From Streptomyces sp. NRRL F-2580 (GTDB taxonomy: Bacteria > Actinomycetota > Actinomycetes > Streptomycetales > Streptomycetaceae): DNA of 64,000 nucleotides. How positions within the stretch are numbered: position 1 is the first letter of the stretch; each line of letters starts with the position of its first letter. This document shows, one piece after another, positions 28,915-37,298 of this stretch. The stretch is taken from the NCBI RefSeq assembly GCF_000720115.1, contig NZ_JOIR01000005.1, forward strand, positions 62,001-126,000, given 5' to 3'. The notes beneath the pieces were generated by a model. The model searched no databases and was not told the origin of the DNA. It worked only from the letters and a program-made list of their open reading frames with translations. The translations under genes were made by a program, and so were the position numbers.

Positions 28915-29343
28915 TCAGTGCTCGGGGTTGGAGGTGACCAGTTCGGTGAGGACGCCGTGGCAGTCCTTGGGGTGCAGGAAGGTGATCGAGGAGCCCATGG
29001 AGCCGGTGCGGGGCTGGTCGTAGAGGACGCGGACGCCCTTGCCGCGGATGGCCTCCGAGTCGCCCTGGACGTCCTCGGTGCCGAAGGCGATGTGGTGGAC
29101 CCCCTCGCCGTTCTTGGCCAGCCACTTGCCCACCGCGGAGTCCTCGCGGGTGGGCTCCAGCAGCTGGAGGTAGGAGGCGCCGCCGTCGGACGTCTCGTTG
29201 ATCTTCAGCATGGCCTCGCGGACACCCTGCTCCTCGTTGACCTCGGAGTGGAACACCTCGAAGCCGTACGTGGCACGGTAGAACTCGACGGTCTTGTCCA
29301 GGTCGAAGCAGGCGATCCCGATGTGGTCGATTCTTGTCAGCAT
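28915..29343 (-). CDS. mce: Methylmalonyl-CoA epimerase
   Basis: The 142-residue vicinal-oxygen-chelate protein interconverts (2R)- and (2S)-methylmalonyl-CoA. It shows the paired VOC modules: MLTRIDHIGIACFDLDKTVEFYRATYGFEVFHSE, and GVHHIAFGTEDVQGDSEAIRGKGVRVL with the end KDCHGVLTELV. The metal-binding His and Glu positions (HIGIA, HHIAF, TEL) are present. ATG 29343 begins the fold directly; the longer upstream frame is non-conserved. Thiolase and meaB follow divergently, fitting propionyl/methylmalonyl-CoA metabolism. Confidence 0.93.
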   Translation of the reverse strand: MLTRIDHIGIACFDLDKTVEFYRATYGFEVFHSEVNEEQGVREAMLKINETSDGGASYLQLLEPTREDSAVGKWLAKNGEGVHHIAFGTEDVQGDSEAIRGKGVRVLYDQPRTGSMGSSITFLHPKDCHGVLTELVTSNPEH

Positions 29344-29478
29344 GGTGACAGTGCACCGCCGAAGGGGGCGGTCACGCAACGTGCGCGCGATCACACCGGC
29401 AGCCCGGTGACCGCTGCGGTACCGCCCAGTACATTCACGTAAACCCTCGTTCACTCCTCATCCAAGGGGCTGTGCCTC

Positions 29479-30678
29479 ATGTCCGGATCGAACAACACCA
29501 CTTCTGTGATCGTCGCCGGGGCCCGCACGCCCATGGGGCGGCTGCTCGGCTCGCTCAAGTCCTTCTCGGGTGCCGACCTCGGCGGCTTCGCCATCAAGTC
29601 CGCGCTGGACCGGGCCGGGATCTCCGGTGACCAGGTGCAGTACGTGATCATGGGCCAGGTGCTGCAGGCCGGCGCGGGCCAGATCCCCGCCCGCCAGGCG
29701 GCGGTCAAGGCCGGCATCCCGATGAACGTCCCCGCGCTCACCATCAACAAGGTGTGCCTCTCGGGCCTCGACGCGATCGCGCTCGCCGACCAGCTGATCC
29801 GCGCGGGCGAGTTCGACATCGTGGTCGCGGGCGGTCAGGAGTCCATGACCAACGCCCCGCACCTGCTGCCCAAGTCCCGCGAGGGCTTCAAGTACGGCGC
29901 CATCGAGATGCTCGACGCGATGGCCTACGACGGCCTCACCGACGCCTTCGAGAACATCGCGATGGGCGAGTCGACCGAGAAGCACAACACCCGCCTGGGC
30001 ATCGAGCGCGCCCCGCAGGACGAGTTCGCCGCCGCCTCGCACCAGCGGGCCGCGGCCGCGCAGAAGAACGGCGTCTTCGAGGCCGAGATCACCCCGGTCG
30101 AGATCCCGCAGCGCAAGGGCGAGCCGGTCATCTTCTCGGCGGACGAGGGCATCCGCCCCGAGACCACCGCGGAGTCCCTCGGCAAGCTGCGCCCCGCCTT
30201 CGCCAAGGACGGCACGATCACCGCCGGCACCTCCTCCCAGATCAGCGACGGCGCGGCCGCCGTGGTCGTGATGAGCAAGGCGAAGGCCGAGGAGCTCGGC
30301 CTGGAGTGGATCGCCGAGATCGGCGCCCACGGCAACGTCGCGGGCCCGGACAACTCCCTCCAGTCGCAGCCGTCCAACGCGATCCTGCACGCCCTGAAGA
30401 AGGAGGGCCTGGAGGTCTCCGACCTGGACCTCATCGAGATCAACGAGGCCTTCGCCGCGGTCGCCGTGCAGTCAATGAAGGACCTCGGCGTGAGCCCGGA
30501 AAAGGTGAACGTCAACGGTGGCGCCATCGCCCTGGGCCACCCGATCGGCATGTCCGGTGCGCGTGTGGTGCTGCACCTGGCGCTGGAGCTGAAGCGCCGC
30601 GGTGGCGGGATCGGCGCGGCCGCGCTGTGCGGCGGCGGTGGCCAGGGCGACGCCCTGATCGTCCGCGTCGCCAAGTAG
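29479..30678 (+). CDS. Acetyl-CoA C-acetyltransferase (thiolase)
   Basis: The 399-residue thiolase condenses two acetyl-CoA to acetoacetyl-CoA, or runs in reverse. The nucleophilic Cys is in [14 protein letters not shown], the [11 protein letters not shown] block and the [15 protein letters not shown]is motif follow, and the second catalytic Cys is in [16 protein letters not shown] 29479 starts [21 protein letters not shown] promoter-like TACATT (29430-29435) with GTGACC 17 bp upstream gives a short leader. The gene is divergent from the epimerase and followed after 94 nt by meaB. Confidence 0.93.
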   Translation: MSGSNNTTSVIVAGARTPMGRLLGSLKSFSGADLGGFAIKSALDRAGISGDQVQYVIMGQVLQAGAGQIPARQAAVKAGIPMNVPALTINKVCLSGLDAIALADQLIRAGEFDIVVAGGQESMTNAPHLLPKSREGFKYGAIEMLDAMAYDGLTDAFENIAMGESTEKHNTRLGIERAPQDEFAAASHQRAAAAQKNGVFEAEITPVEIPQRKGEPVIFSADEGIRPETTAESLGKLRPAFAKDGTITAGTSSQISDGAAAVVVMSKAKAEELGLEWIAEIGAHGNVAGPDNSLQSQPSNAILHALKKEGLEVSDLDLIEINEAFAAVAVQSMKDLGVSPEKVNVNGGAIALGHPIGMSGARVVLHLALELKRRGGGIGAAALCGGGGQGDALIVRVAK

Positions 30679-30772
30679 GCACCGCCGGGCCGCCGGGCCC
30701 CCATCACGGGTGCCCGGCGGCCCGACCGTACCCGCACCCGTACCCGTACGAGAACCGAGGAGCGCAGCACGT

Positions 30773-31735
30773 ATGACGGCGGTGGACGTCCCCCAGCTGG
30801 TGGCCCAGGCGCGTGAGGGCCGGCCGAGAGCGGTGGCCCGGCTGATCTCGCTGGTCGAGGGGGCGTCCCCGCAGCTGCGGGAGGTGATGGCCGCGCTGGC
30901 CCCGCTCACGGGCGGGGCGTACGTGGTCGGGCTGACGGGATCGCCGGGCGTCGGCAAGTCGACCTCGACCTCGGCGCTGGTGTCCGCGTACCGCAAGGCC
31001 GGGAAGCGGGTCGGCGTCCTCGCCGTCGACCCGTCCTCGCCCTTCTCGGGCGGCGCGCTGCTCGGCGACCGGGTGCGGATGTCGGACCATGCCTCGGACC
31101 CGGGGGTCTACATCCGCTCCATGGCCACCCGGGGGCACCTGGGCGGGCTGGCGTGGGCCGCCCCGCAGGCGATCCGGGTGCTGGACGCGGCCGGCTGCGA
31201 GGTGATCCTGGTCGAGACGGTCGGCGTCGGCCAGTCGGAGGTGGAGATCGCCTCGCAGGCCGACACCTCGGTGGTGCTGCTGGCCCCCGGGATGGGCGAC
31301 GGGATCCAGGCCGCGAAGGCGGGGATCCTGGAGATCGGTGACGTGTACGTGGTGAACAAGGCGGACCGGGACGGCGCGGACGCGACGGCCCGGGAGCTGA
31401 ACCACATGCTGGGGCTGGGCGAGGCGCGGGGCCGGGAGGACTGGCGGCCGCCGATCGTCAAGACGGTGGCGGCGCGCGGGCAGGGCATCGACGAGCTGGT
31501 CGAGGCGCTGGAGAAGCACCGGGCGTGGATGGACGAGCGGGGGGTGCTGGCCGAGCGGCGCGCGGCGCGGGCCGCCCGGGAGGTGGAGACCATCGCCGTG
31601 ACGGCCCTGCGGGCGCGGATGGCGGACCTGCGGGGTGACGCGCATCTGGACGCGCTGGCCGCGAGGGTTGCCGTGGGCGAGCTGGATCCGTACGCGGCCG
31701 CGGACGCCCTGCTGGCGACGCTGACCGAGGCCTGA
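30773..31735 (+). CDS. meaB: Methylmalonyl-CoA mutase-associated GTPase MeaB
   Basis: The 320-residue G3E-type GTPase is a chaperone that gates AdoCbl delivery to, and protects, B12-dependent acyl-CoA mutases. Motifs are Walker A GSPGVGKST, VDPSSPFSGGALLGDRVRM, VETVGVGQSEVEIA and NKAD, with a C-terminal dimerisation helix. ATG 30773 follows CGAGGAG. No mutase is adjacent, but IcmA lies 9 kb away, so MeaB may serve it or a distant methylmalonyl-CoA mutase. Confidence 0.95.
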   Translation: MTAVDVPQLVAQAREGRPRAVARLISLVEGASPQLREVMAALAPLTGGAYVVGLTGSPGVGKSTSTSALVSAYRKAGKRVGVLAVDPSSPFSGGALLGDRVRMSDHASDPGVYIRSMATRGHLGGLAWAAPQAIRVLDAAGCEVILVETVGVGQSEVEIASQADTSVVLLAPGMGDGIQAAKAGILEIGDVYVVNKADRDGADATARELNHMLGLGEARGREDWRPPIVKTVAARGQGIDELVEALEKHRAWMDERGVLAERRAARAAREVETIAVTALRARMADLRGDAHLDALAARVAVGELDPYAAADALLATLTEA

Positions 31736-31784
31736 GCCTGGGCCTGGGCCTGGGGCTGAGGCGGGGGGCGGGGTGCGCCGCCGT

Positions 31785-31836
31785 GGCGGGGGCGCTGCCC
31801 CCGAGCCCCCGCGCCTCAAACGCCGGCGGGGCTGGA
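31785..31836. repeat. Common Streptomyces intergenic repeat with hairpin
   Basis: A GC-rich element contains the hairpin GGGGGC-GCT-GCCCCC (31788-31802) followed by GCGCCTCAAACGCCGGCGG. A close relative occurs twice at 36109-36203. It lies between the convergent meaB and PepSY genes and probably acts as a terminator for one or both. Confidence 0.65.
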
Positions 31837-31841
31837 CGGGG

Positions 31842-32408
31842 TCAGTTGCTGTCGTCGTTGTCGTCCGTGTCGGAGCCGGACTCGGTCACCTTGCCCGTGG
31901 CGTGGTCGACGTGGGCGTTCCAGGTCTTGCCGTCGGAGGACCTGACCTCGACCTCCCAGTAGGGGGCGCCGCCGTCCTCGCCGTCCTCCCAGTTGAGGGA
32001 CCAGACCTGTCCGGGGTGGGCGGCCAGGGCCGCCTTCATCGCCTGTTCGGCGGTGACCTTGGCGGCGACCAGGTCCTTGTGCTCGGCGGCGTTCTCGTCC
32101 GTATCGCGATTGAGCTCGGTGACCGTGCCGTCGGCCGCCACTTCCAGTTCGGCGTGGCCCTTGCCGTCCTTGCTGATCACGTCGACGTTCCAGACGGTGC
32201 CGTCCTTGTCGAGGGACTCGACGACGCCCGGGTAGTGCTTCAGGGCCGCCGCCGATGCCTCCTCGGCCGTCTCGGCGGAGGGGACGGCGGCCGCGGCCGC
32301 CGTGACGCTTCTCGCGGTGTCGGCGGATGCCGCTGTCGCGGCCGCCACCGGGCCTCCCACGATCAGGACCACGGACGCGGCCGCAGAGATGTACGTGTTG
32401 CGCTTCAT
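31842..32408 (-). CDS. Secreted PepSY-domain protein
   Basis: The 188-residue protein has a signal peptide (about residues 1-29, hydrophobic core SAAASVVLIVGGPVAAATA). Two PepSY modules follow: about 46-110 (AEEASAAALKHYPGVVESLDKDGTVWNVDV) and about 115-180 (TAEQAMKAALAAHPGQVWSLNWED). The tail is acidic (SGSDTDDNDDSN). PepSY modules are found in secreted protease-inhibitor or cell-surface contexts; the target here is unknown. ATG 32408 follows GAGGAGGT. The preceding gene on this strand is a MarR regulator, 118 bp upstream. Confidence 0.88.
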   Translation of the reverse strand: MKRNTYISAAASVVLIVGGPVAAATAASADTARSVTAAAAAVPSAETAEEASAAALKHYPGVVESLDKDGTVWNVDVISKDGKGHAELEVAADGTVTELNRDTDENAAEHKDLVAAKVTAEQAMKAALAAHPGQVWSLNWEDGEDGGAPYWEVEVRSSDGKTWNAHVDHATGKVTESGSDTDDNDDSN

Positions 32409-32526
32409 GACTGGACCTCCTCAGGCCGGCCATGGCGCTTACGGTTACGCGGCGGCGGCCGGCAGCGGGCGGATAGTGCCCATTGTCCGGCCGACCGCCG
32501 TGCGGGGCGCGTCGAGCGCCCGGGGC

Positions 32527-33012
32527 TCAGACCTTGCCGCGGGTGCCGCGCAGGTGATCCGCGACCGGGGTCAGCGAGGCGCGCAGCGCCGCCAGGGCCT
32601 CCGGCGGCAGCAGGTCGATGAAGTGCTGGCGGACGGACGCCACGTGGTGCGGGGCGACCTTGCGCATCGTCTCCATGCCCTCGTCGGTGAGCACCGCGTA
32701 CAGGCCGCGGCGGTCGGACTCGCAGTTCACCCGGCGCACGAGGCCCGCCGTCTCCATGCGCGTGATCTGGTGCGACAGTCGGCTCTTGGACTGCAGGGTG
32801 GCGGTGGCGAGGTCGCTCATCCGCATCCTGTGGTCCTGCGACTCCGAGAGGTTCACGAGGATCTCGTAGTCGTTGTTGGTGAGTCCGAAGGGCTGGAGAT
32901 CCTTTTCCAGCTGGTGCATCAGCAGTCTGCTGACGTCCAGGTGGGTGCGCCATGCGCACTGCTCGGCGTCGGTCAGCCAGCGGGTGGCCGTCTCGGTCTC
33001 CATGGTCTCCAT
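32527..33012 (-). CDS. MarR-family transcriptional regulator
   Basis: The 161-residue protein has the winged-helix MarR core: MRMSDLATATLQSKSRLSHQITRMETAGLVRRVNCESDRRG, then a wing and the long C-terminal helix ending in PVADHLRGTRGKV. The N-terminal dimerisation helix is present (HLDVSRLLMHQLEKDLQ). ATG 33012 has TAGAGT 6 nt upstream, so the transcript is probably leaderless. It follows the AIM24 operon on the same strand, and its promoter lies in the 55-bp gap. The ligand is unknown. Confidence 0.9.
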   Translation of the reverse strand: METMETETATRWLTDAEQCAWRTHLDVSRLLMHQLEKDLQPFGLTNNDYEILVNLSESQDHRMRMSDLATATLQSKSRLSHQITRMETAGLVRRVNCESDRRGLYAVLTDEGMETMRKVAPHHVASVRQHFIDLLPPEALAALRASLTPVADHLRGTRGKV

Positions 33013-33018
33013 GAATGA

Positions 33019-33024
33019 ACTCTA
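33019..33024 (-). promoter_or_regulatory. -10 element for leaderless marR mRNA
   Basis: TAGAGT on the minus strand is 6 nt before ATG 33012. The region just upstream is AT-rich for this genome (TTCAACTTTTTAGG). Confidence 0.55.
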
Positions 33025-33067
33025 CCTAAAAAGTTGAATTACGTACAAAGATCGGATGTCCGGGGTC

Positions 33068-33886
33068 TCACAGTCCGAGGCGGCGCTGGAGATCACCCAG
33101 CTGTCCCGGCATCCGCGGCACGCCCAGCTGCCCCATCGGCCCCTGGCCCGCCCCCGGCACGCCCTGCGCGTTGCCCGTGGCCGCGCCCGCGCCGACCGCG
33201 CCGACCGCCTGCTCCGCCATCAGCATCTCCGACGACTGCAGCAGCACCGTCCCGGCCCCGACGAACTCGAACTGGTGCTCCTCGCCCGAGCTGCCCCCGA
33301 TGCCGGTCAGCGAGCGCAGGCCGCCCAGCACGCCGGACATGTAGCCGTGGTCGTAGTGGTGGCACGGCGAGGGGCAGTCCGCCCAACCCACCAGCGCCTG
33401 CGGGTCCACGCGCAGCGGCGGCTCCATGAACACCACCGGGCCGTTGGACGCCGCCACGAACTTCCCGGTTCCGATCAGCGTCAGGAAGCCCGGGACGATC
33501 GACTGCTTCAGGGCGAGCGTGGGCTGGTACGCGAGCAGGTTGCCCGAGCGGATCGTCAGGTTGCCGTTGTCGAGGTCGTACGAGTTCACGTCGAAGGCCC
33601 GGTCGGCCAGCAGCATCTTGCCCGAGCCCTCGGCGACCACCCAGTCGCTCGCGTGCAGCGGGGAGTGGAAGCTGGTCCGCAGCAGGCGGTCGAAGCGCCC
33701 GTTGCCGATGCCGTTGAACTCGATGCGCCCGTAGTACGAGATCATCTTGCCCTTCTGCAGGAACCACTGGCTCCCCTTGAGCTCCACGCAGAAGGTGTAC
33801 GCGTTCACGTTGTCGTCGGAGGGCAGCGTGTACGGGTCGAAGACCGTCGGGCCGCCGGGTCCGCCGGTCACAGGGCCAAAGTTCAC
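33068..33886 (-). CDS. AIM24 family protein, third gene of the operon
   Basis: The 272-residue protein is of the AIM24 (formerly TIGR00266-like) beta-sandwich family. It has a Gly/Pro-rich start, the conserved LADRAFDVNSYDLDNGNLTIRSGNLLAYQPTL region and a large C-terminal Gly/Gln-rich extension (GAGAATGNAQGVPGAGQGPMG). It starts at GTG 33886, overlapping the preceding AIM24 stop (GTGA). The function in bacteria is not established; no catalytic motif is visible. It is the longest of three tandem paralogues. Confidence 0.85.
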   Translation of the reverse strand: MNFGPVTGGPGGPTVFDPYTLPSDDNVNAYTFCVELKGSQWFLQKGKMISYYGRIEFNGIGNGRFDRLLRTSFHSPLHASDWVVAEGSGKMLLADRAFDVNSYDLDNGNLTIRSGNLLAYQPTLALKQSIVPGFLTLIGTGKFVAASNGPVVFMEPPLRVDPQALVGWADCPSPCHHYDHGYMSGVLGGLRSLTGIGGSSGEEHQFEFVGAGTVLLQSSEMLMAEQAVGAVGAGAATGNAQGVPGAGQGPMGQLGVPRMPGQLGDLQRRLGL

Positions 33887-34533
33887 AGCTTCTCCTCGGA
33901 GGCCTGTACGTACACCGCGCCCTGGCCGGAGAGCTCCAGCTGGAACGCCTCGCCCGAGCCGCGGCCCACCATGTCCCGCCAGCCGAGCGCGGTGGAGAGC
34001 TTGTTGCGCACGTCGCCGTGGTGGGCGACGTACGCCTGCGGGTCCACGTGGATCGGGCGCTGAGGGGTGATGGGGAGCTCGATGACCCCGCCGTGGGCCA
34101 TCACGGCGACCGAGCCGTGGCCCTTCAGGGTGGTGGTGAACAGACCCTGGCCGGTCACCTGACCGCGGACCATGCCCATGACGCCGCCCTGGGAGCCCAT
34201 GAACATCGTGCCCTGCTGCAGGGTGCCGTCGAAGGCGAGCAGCCGGTCGGCCTCGACGTAGAGGGTCTCGCCGGTCAGGTTGATCACCTGGATGTGGTGG
34301 CCGCCGTGGCCGAACATCACGGTGCCGCTGCCCTCGACCGTCATCAGCGGGGTCTGCTCGTTCGCCACCCGGCGGCCGATCATGCCCATGACCCCGCCCT
34401 GACCACCCGTCAGGCTCGGGGTGAAGGAGACCTCGCCGCGGTACGCGAGCATGGCGCCGCGCTGGCTGAACATCTTCTGGCCCGGCACGACCTGCGCCTC
34501 GACCATCTTCGAGTTGATCTCGCGGAACGGCAT
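33883..34533 (-). CDS. AIM24 family protein, second gene of the operon
   Basis: The 216-residue AIM24 protein has QRGAMLAYRGEVSFTPSL, MTVEGSGTVMFGHGGHHIQVINLTGETLYVEADRLLAFD and a GSGEAFQLELSGQGAVYVQASEEKL end. The last motif is shared with the third paralogue. It starts at ATG 34533, overlapping the preceding stop by one base (TGATG). The fold suggests a surface- or membrane-associated beta-sandwich protein; the function is unknown. Confidence 0.87.
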   Translation of the reverse strand: MPFREINSKMVEAQVVPGQKMFSQRGAMLAYRGEVSFTPSLTGGQGGVMGMIGRRVANEQTPLMTVEGSGTVMFGHGGHHIQVINLTGETLYVEADRLLAFDGTLQQGTMFMGSQGGVMGMVRGQVTGQGLFTTTLKGHGSVAVMAHGGVIELPITPQRPIHVDPQAYVAHHGDVRNKLSTALGWRDMVGRGSGEAFQLELSGQGAVYVQASEEKL

Positions 34534-35171
34534 CAGATGTCGCCCCCGACGGTGTTGCGCTCGCTGGGCTGCACGTACACCAGGCCCTCGCCCTCGAAGC
34601 GGATCTGGAACGCCTCGCCGGAACCCTCGCCGATCAGCGTGCGGAAGTTCACGCCGGACTGGAAGGACTGCTGGAGGTTGCCGGTGTGCGCGATGTACGC
34701 CCCCGGGTCGACGGAGAGCGGGTACTGGGCGCTCACGCGCAGCACCACCGCCGGACCGTCGGACATGATGGCCGCCTGGCCGGAGCCCTCGACGGTCGTG
34801 GTGAAGAGACCGTTGCCCGTCGTCGCACCGCGCAGGCCGGTGAACGTGGTGCCGGTCCGCAGACCGGCGTCGGTGCACAGCAGGTTGCTGGACTCGACGT
34901 AGAGCTTCTCGCCGCGCAGATTGACCAGATTGATCTCGCTGGCGCGGTCGGCGAAGAAGCAGGTGCCGTGTCCCTGTACCTCCATCACCGTCATCTGTTC
35001 GCCGGTCAGCCGGCGGGTCACCATGCCGCGGAGGCCTTCGCCACCGCCGGTCATCTTCTTGAAGGCCATCTGCCCGTCGTACGCGACCATGGAGCCGTTC
35101 TTCGCTTTCACGGCATCCCCGGTCAGGTCGACGGCCAGCACCTTGCTGCCTTGGAGTCGGAACTGAGCCAC
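34533..35171 (-). CDS. AIM24 family protein, first gene of the operon
   Basis: The 212-residue AIM24 protein starts [33 protein letters not shown]. It carries the typical repeat of GSG-turn strands ([37 protein letters not shown]). GTG 35171 has TAACGT 6 nt upstream, pointing to a leaderless transcript for the whole AIM24 operon. The next two genes overlap it in turn, so the three are translated together. Confidence 0.87.
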   Translation of the reverse strand: MAQFRLQGSKVLAVDLTGDAVKAKNGSMVAYDGQMAFKKMTGGGEGLRGMVTRRLTGEQMTVMEVQGHGTCFFADRASEINLVNLRGEKLYVESSNLLCTDAGLRTGTTFTGLRGATTGNGLFTTTVEGSGQAAIMSDGPAVVLRVSAQYPLSVDPGAYIAHTGNLQQSFQSGVNFRTLIGEGSGEAFQIRFEGEGLVYVQPSERNTVGGDI

Positions 35172-35177
35172 GGGAAG

Positions 35178-35183
35178 ACGTTA
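35178..35183 (-). promoter_or_regulatory. -10 element for the leaderless AIM24 operon
   Basis: TAACGT on the minus strand is 6 nt before the GTG start at 35171. Confidence 0.5.
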
Positions 35184-35359
35184 TCGGCACCGGGCGAACC
35201 CGAACAGGGCCCCGTGGCCGATATATGCCACACCTGGTCGATATCGGGGCGATGCCGGGGCGATCCGGGCCCGCCGCGGAGGGGAAGGGGTCGGGTCAAG
35301 ATCCCGCAAAGCGGCTGAGACACTGGAACCGACCCAGGCCTCCACCCCGAAGGTTGAAC

Positions 35360-35704
35360 GTGGACATCAAGACCGCCTCCGCCCTGCACCGTCTGCGACT
35401 CATCTCCGTTCCGGAGGCGCTGTCGTTCCCGGCCCTGCTGATCTTCGGCTCCATGCTGAGCCGGATCTCGGACATCGACTACCTGATGATGCCGCTCGGC
35501 GCCATCCACGGGATCCTGTTCCTCGCCTACCTGGTCCTCCTGATCGACGTCTGGACCAAGGCGAAGTGGCCGGCGAAGAGGGTCCTGCTGTTCTTCGTCC
35601 TCTCGCTGGTGCCGTTCGGCGGGCTGTACGGCGACAAGCTGCTCAAGCGGGAAGAGGCCGACAGCGTGGTGGCGGCCCGCGCGCGACAGGTGGCGCAAGC
35701 GTGA
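35360..35704 (+). CDS. DUF3817 membrane protein (first copy)
   Basis: The 114-residue DUF3817 protein has three membrane segments (about 17-35, 43-62 and 75-95) and the family motif [25 protein letters not shown]. The loop between TM2 and TM3 is basic (KAKWPAKR). GTG 35360 follows GAAGG; the upstream open frame is ignored. The stop overlaps the start of the thiamine-binding gene (GTGA), so the two are co-translated. A paralogue lies at 40275. Confidence 0.9.
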   Translation: MDIKTASALHRLRLISVPEALSFPALLIFGSMLSRISDIDYLMMPLGAIHGILFLAYLVLLIDVWTKAKWPAKRVLLFFVLSLVPFGGLYGDKLLKREEADSVVAARARQVAQA

Positions 35705-35997
35705 TCGTCGCGTTCTCGGTGACCCCGCTGGGGGTCGGTGAAGAGGTCGGCGAGTACGTCGCCGACGCGGTCCGGGTGGTCCGCGAGTCCGGACTGCCGA
35801 ACCGTACGGACGCGATGTTCACGACCGTCGAGGGCGAGTGGCACGAGGTCATGGACGTGGTCCGGCGCGCCGTGGCCGCGGTCGAGGAGCGGGCGCCGCG
35901 GGTCTCGTTCATCCTCAAGGCCGACATCCGGCCCGGTGTGAGCGACGGGATCACGTCGAAGGTGGAGACGGTGGAGCGGCACCTCGCCGGGGGCTGA
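35701..35997 (+). CDS. MTH1187/YkoF-type thiamine-binding protein
   Basis: The 98-residue protein has the DUF77/MTH1187 ferredoxin-like fold: [47 protein letters not shown], then [31 protein letters not shown]. Relatives bind thiamine or its pyrimidine precursor. GTG 35701 overlaps the DUF3817 stop. Whether the DUF3817 membrane protein transports the ligand is unproven. Confidence 0.88.
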   Translation: MIVAFSVTPLGVGEEVGEYVADAVRVVRESGLPNRTDAMFTTVEGEWHEVMDVVRRAVAAVEERAPRVSFILKADIRPGVSDGITSKVETVERHLAGG

Positions 35998-36108
35998 GGC
36001 GCCCGGCTGCCGTGTCTGGTGTACCCGAAGCGCCCTTGGCCTCCCGGCCGGGGGTGCTTTCGCGTGTGCGGGCCGGTGGTGGGGGCCCCGGGCTGCGCCC
36101 GGCTTTCT

Positions 36109-36203
36109 GGGGCTCCGCCCCGGACCCCGCGCCTCACACGCCGGCGGGCTGGAAGAGCGGGGCTCCGCCCCGGACCCCGCGCCTCAGACGCCGGCGGGCT
36201 GGA
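36109..36203. repeat. Two tandem copies of a 45-bp intergenic repeat
   Basis: Units at 36109-36153 and 36159-36203 differ by one base and start with GGGGCTCCGCCCC, a self-complementary hairpin. They share GCGCCTCA-AC-GCCGGCGGGCTGGA-type sequence with the element at 31785. They lie between convergent genes and probably act as terminators. Confidence 0.75.
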
Positions 36204-36207
36204 TCTG

Positions 36208-37227
36208 CTACTCCCTGGCTCGGCGGGCCAGGCCCAGGGCGTAGGGGGGCCACCAGGTGCCGGCTTTCGGGCCGCCGCGGCAGGGGCCGTCGGACTCGCC
36301 CGGGGGCTTGATCCACAGGTACGCGTCGACGAGCGGGTCGGCCGTGCGGTCGGTCGGCGGGGTTCCGAGGGCGCGGCCCGGCGGGTTGCACCAGGCCTGG
36401 GCGGGGTCGCCCGGCAGCGGGCCTTCGCCGTTGCGGCCGGTGTCGATGACGAAGTGTCTGTTCCCGGTCCGCTCGGAGATCCTGGCGCCGTACGCCCGGG
36501 CGGCCGCGTCGGGCTGGAAGCCGGAGACGTTGACGGCGAAGCCGTCCGCGTGCTCCAGGCCCGCCTTGGCGAGGGGCGGCACGAGGTCCGTCGGGTTCTT
36601 GACCGAGGCCGGATCGCCCGCGTCCAGGTAGACCTTGGTGTTGCGGTTCCGCTTGAGCCGGTCGACGGCCTCGGAGAGCAACCGGTAGCGCTCCGCGTGG
36701 TGTTCGGCCCGGGTGCAGCCGTCGACGGTGTGCGCGAGGGCGCCCGGCTCCAGGATGACGACGGCCTTGGTGGTCCCGATGCCGTCGGCGAAGGCGCCGA
36801 TCCACTTGCGGTACGCCTGGGCGTTCGGGGCGCCGCCGGCCCGCGGCTGCCCGCAGTCGCGGTACGGGATGTTGTGCGCGGCGAGCAGCAGGGTCCGCCC
36901 GGCCGCCCGCGCCCCCGCCCCGGCCCGGCGGATCTCGGGTCCCGGGTCACCGCCCGGCCCCCACAGGGCCGTCGGCCGGTCCGCGATCCTGCGCAGCACC
37001 TGGGCGTCGCTGTTGCGGCCGGCCGCCTCCCAGGCGGCGACCTGCCGGGCCGCCTCGCTCCGCGGGTCCACCCAGTACGGGGACTCGGCGGCGGGCGCGC
37101 CCGGCGAGGCGGCCGCGGGCGGTCCCGGCGCGGGCGCCGGCCCGCCCGAGCAGGCCGGGGCGGCGGCGAGCAGCGCGAGGAGGCCGAGGACGGAGTGCAG
37201 GCGGCGTCTGGGGGCGGCGGAGGGCAT
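36208..37227 (-). CDS. Exported GH6-family protein lacking the catalytic acid
   Basis: The 339-residue protein has a lipoprotein-type signal (residues 1-26, LLALLAAAPAC with Cys26) and a Pro/Ala-rich linker to about residue 48. A GH6 (cellobiohydrolase/endoglucanase) domain follows. The first GH6 signature HNIPYRDCGQ is intact, with Asp124. The second, normally VVxEPDxL, reads AVVILEPGAL, so the general-acid Asp is Gly162. WIKPPGESDG with Asp313 is intact. ATG 37227 follows CCGAGGAAG; the open frame reaches further upstream. It may be a pseudoenzyme or a binding protein. Confidence 0.88.
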   Translation of the reverse strand: MPSAAPRRRLHSVLGLLALLAAAPACSGGPAPAPGPPAAASPGAPAAESPYWVDPRSEAARQVAAWEAAGRNSDAQVLRRIADRPTALWGPGGDPGPEIRRAGAGARAAGRTLLLAAHNIPYRDCGQPRAGGAPNAQAYRKWIGAFADGIGTTKAVVILEPGALAHTVDGCTRAEHHAERYRLLSEAVDRLKRNRNTKVYLDAGDPASVKNPTDLVPPLAKAGLEHADGFAVNVSGFQPDAAARAYGARISERTGNRHFVIDTGRNGEGPLPGDPAQAWCNPPGRALGTPPTDRTADPLVDAYLWIKPPGESDGPCRGGPKAGTWWPPYALGLARRARE

Positions 37228-37298
37228 CCGGCTTCCTCGGGACGAAGGGTCGGGCAGCGGACCGGGATATCGTGACATAACGGTCAGTCGCCGTCCCC

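Noticed and set aside
24654..28937. Plus-strand 1427-codon open frame opposite scy
   Set aside because: The repetitive Leu/Arg/Gly product is the mirror of the coiled-coil codons. Scy on the minus strand is certain.
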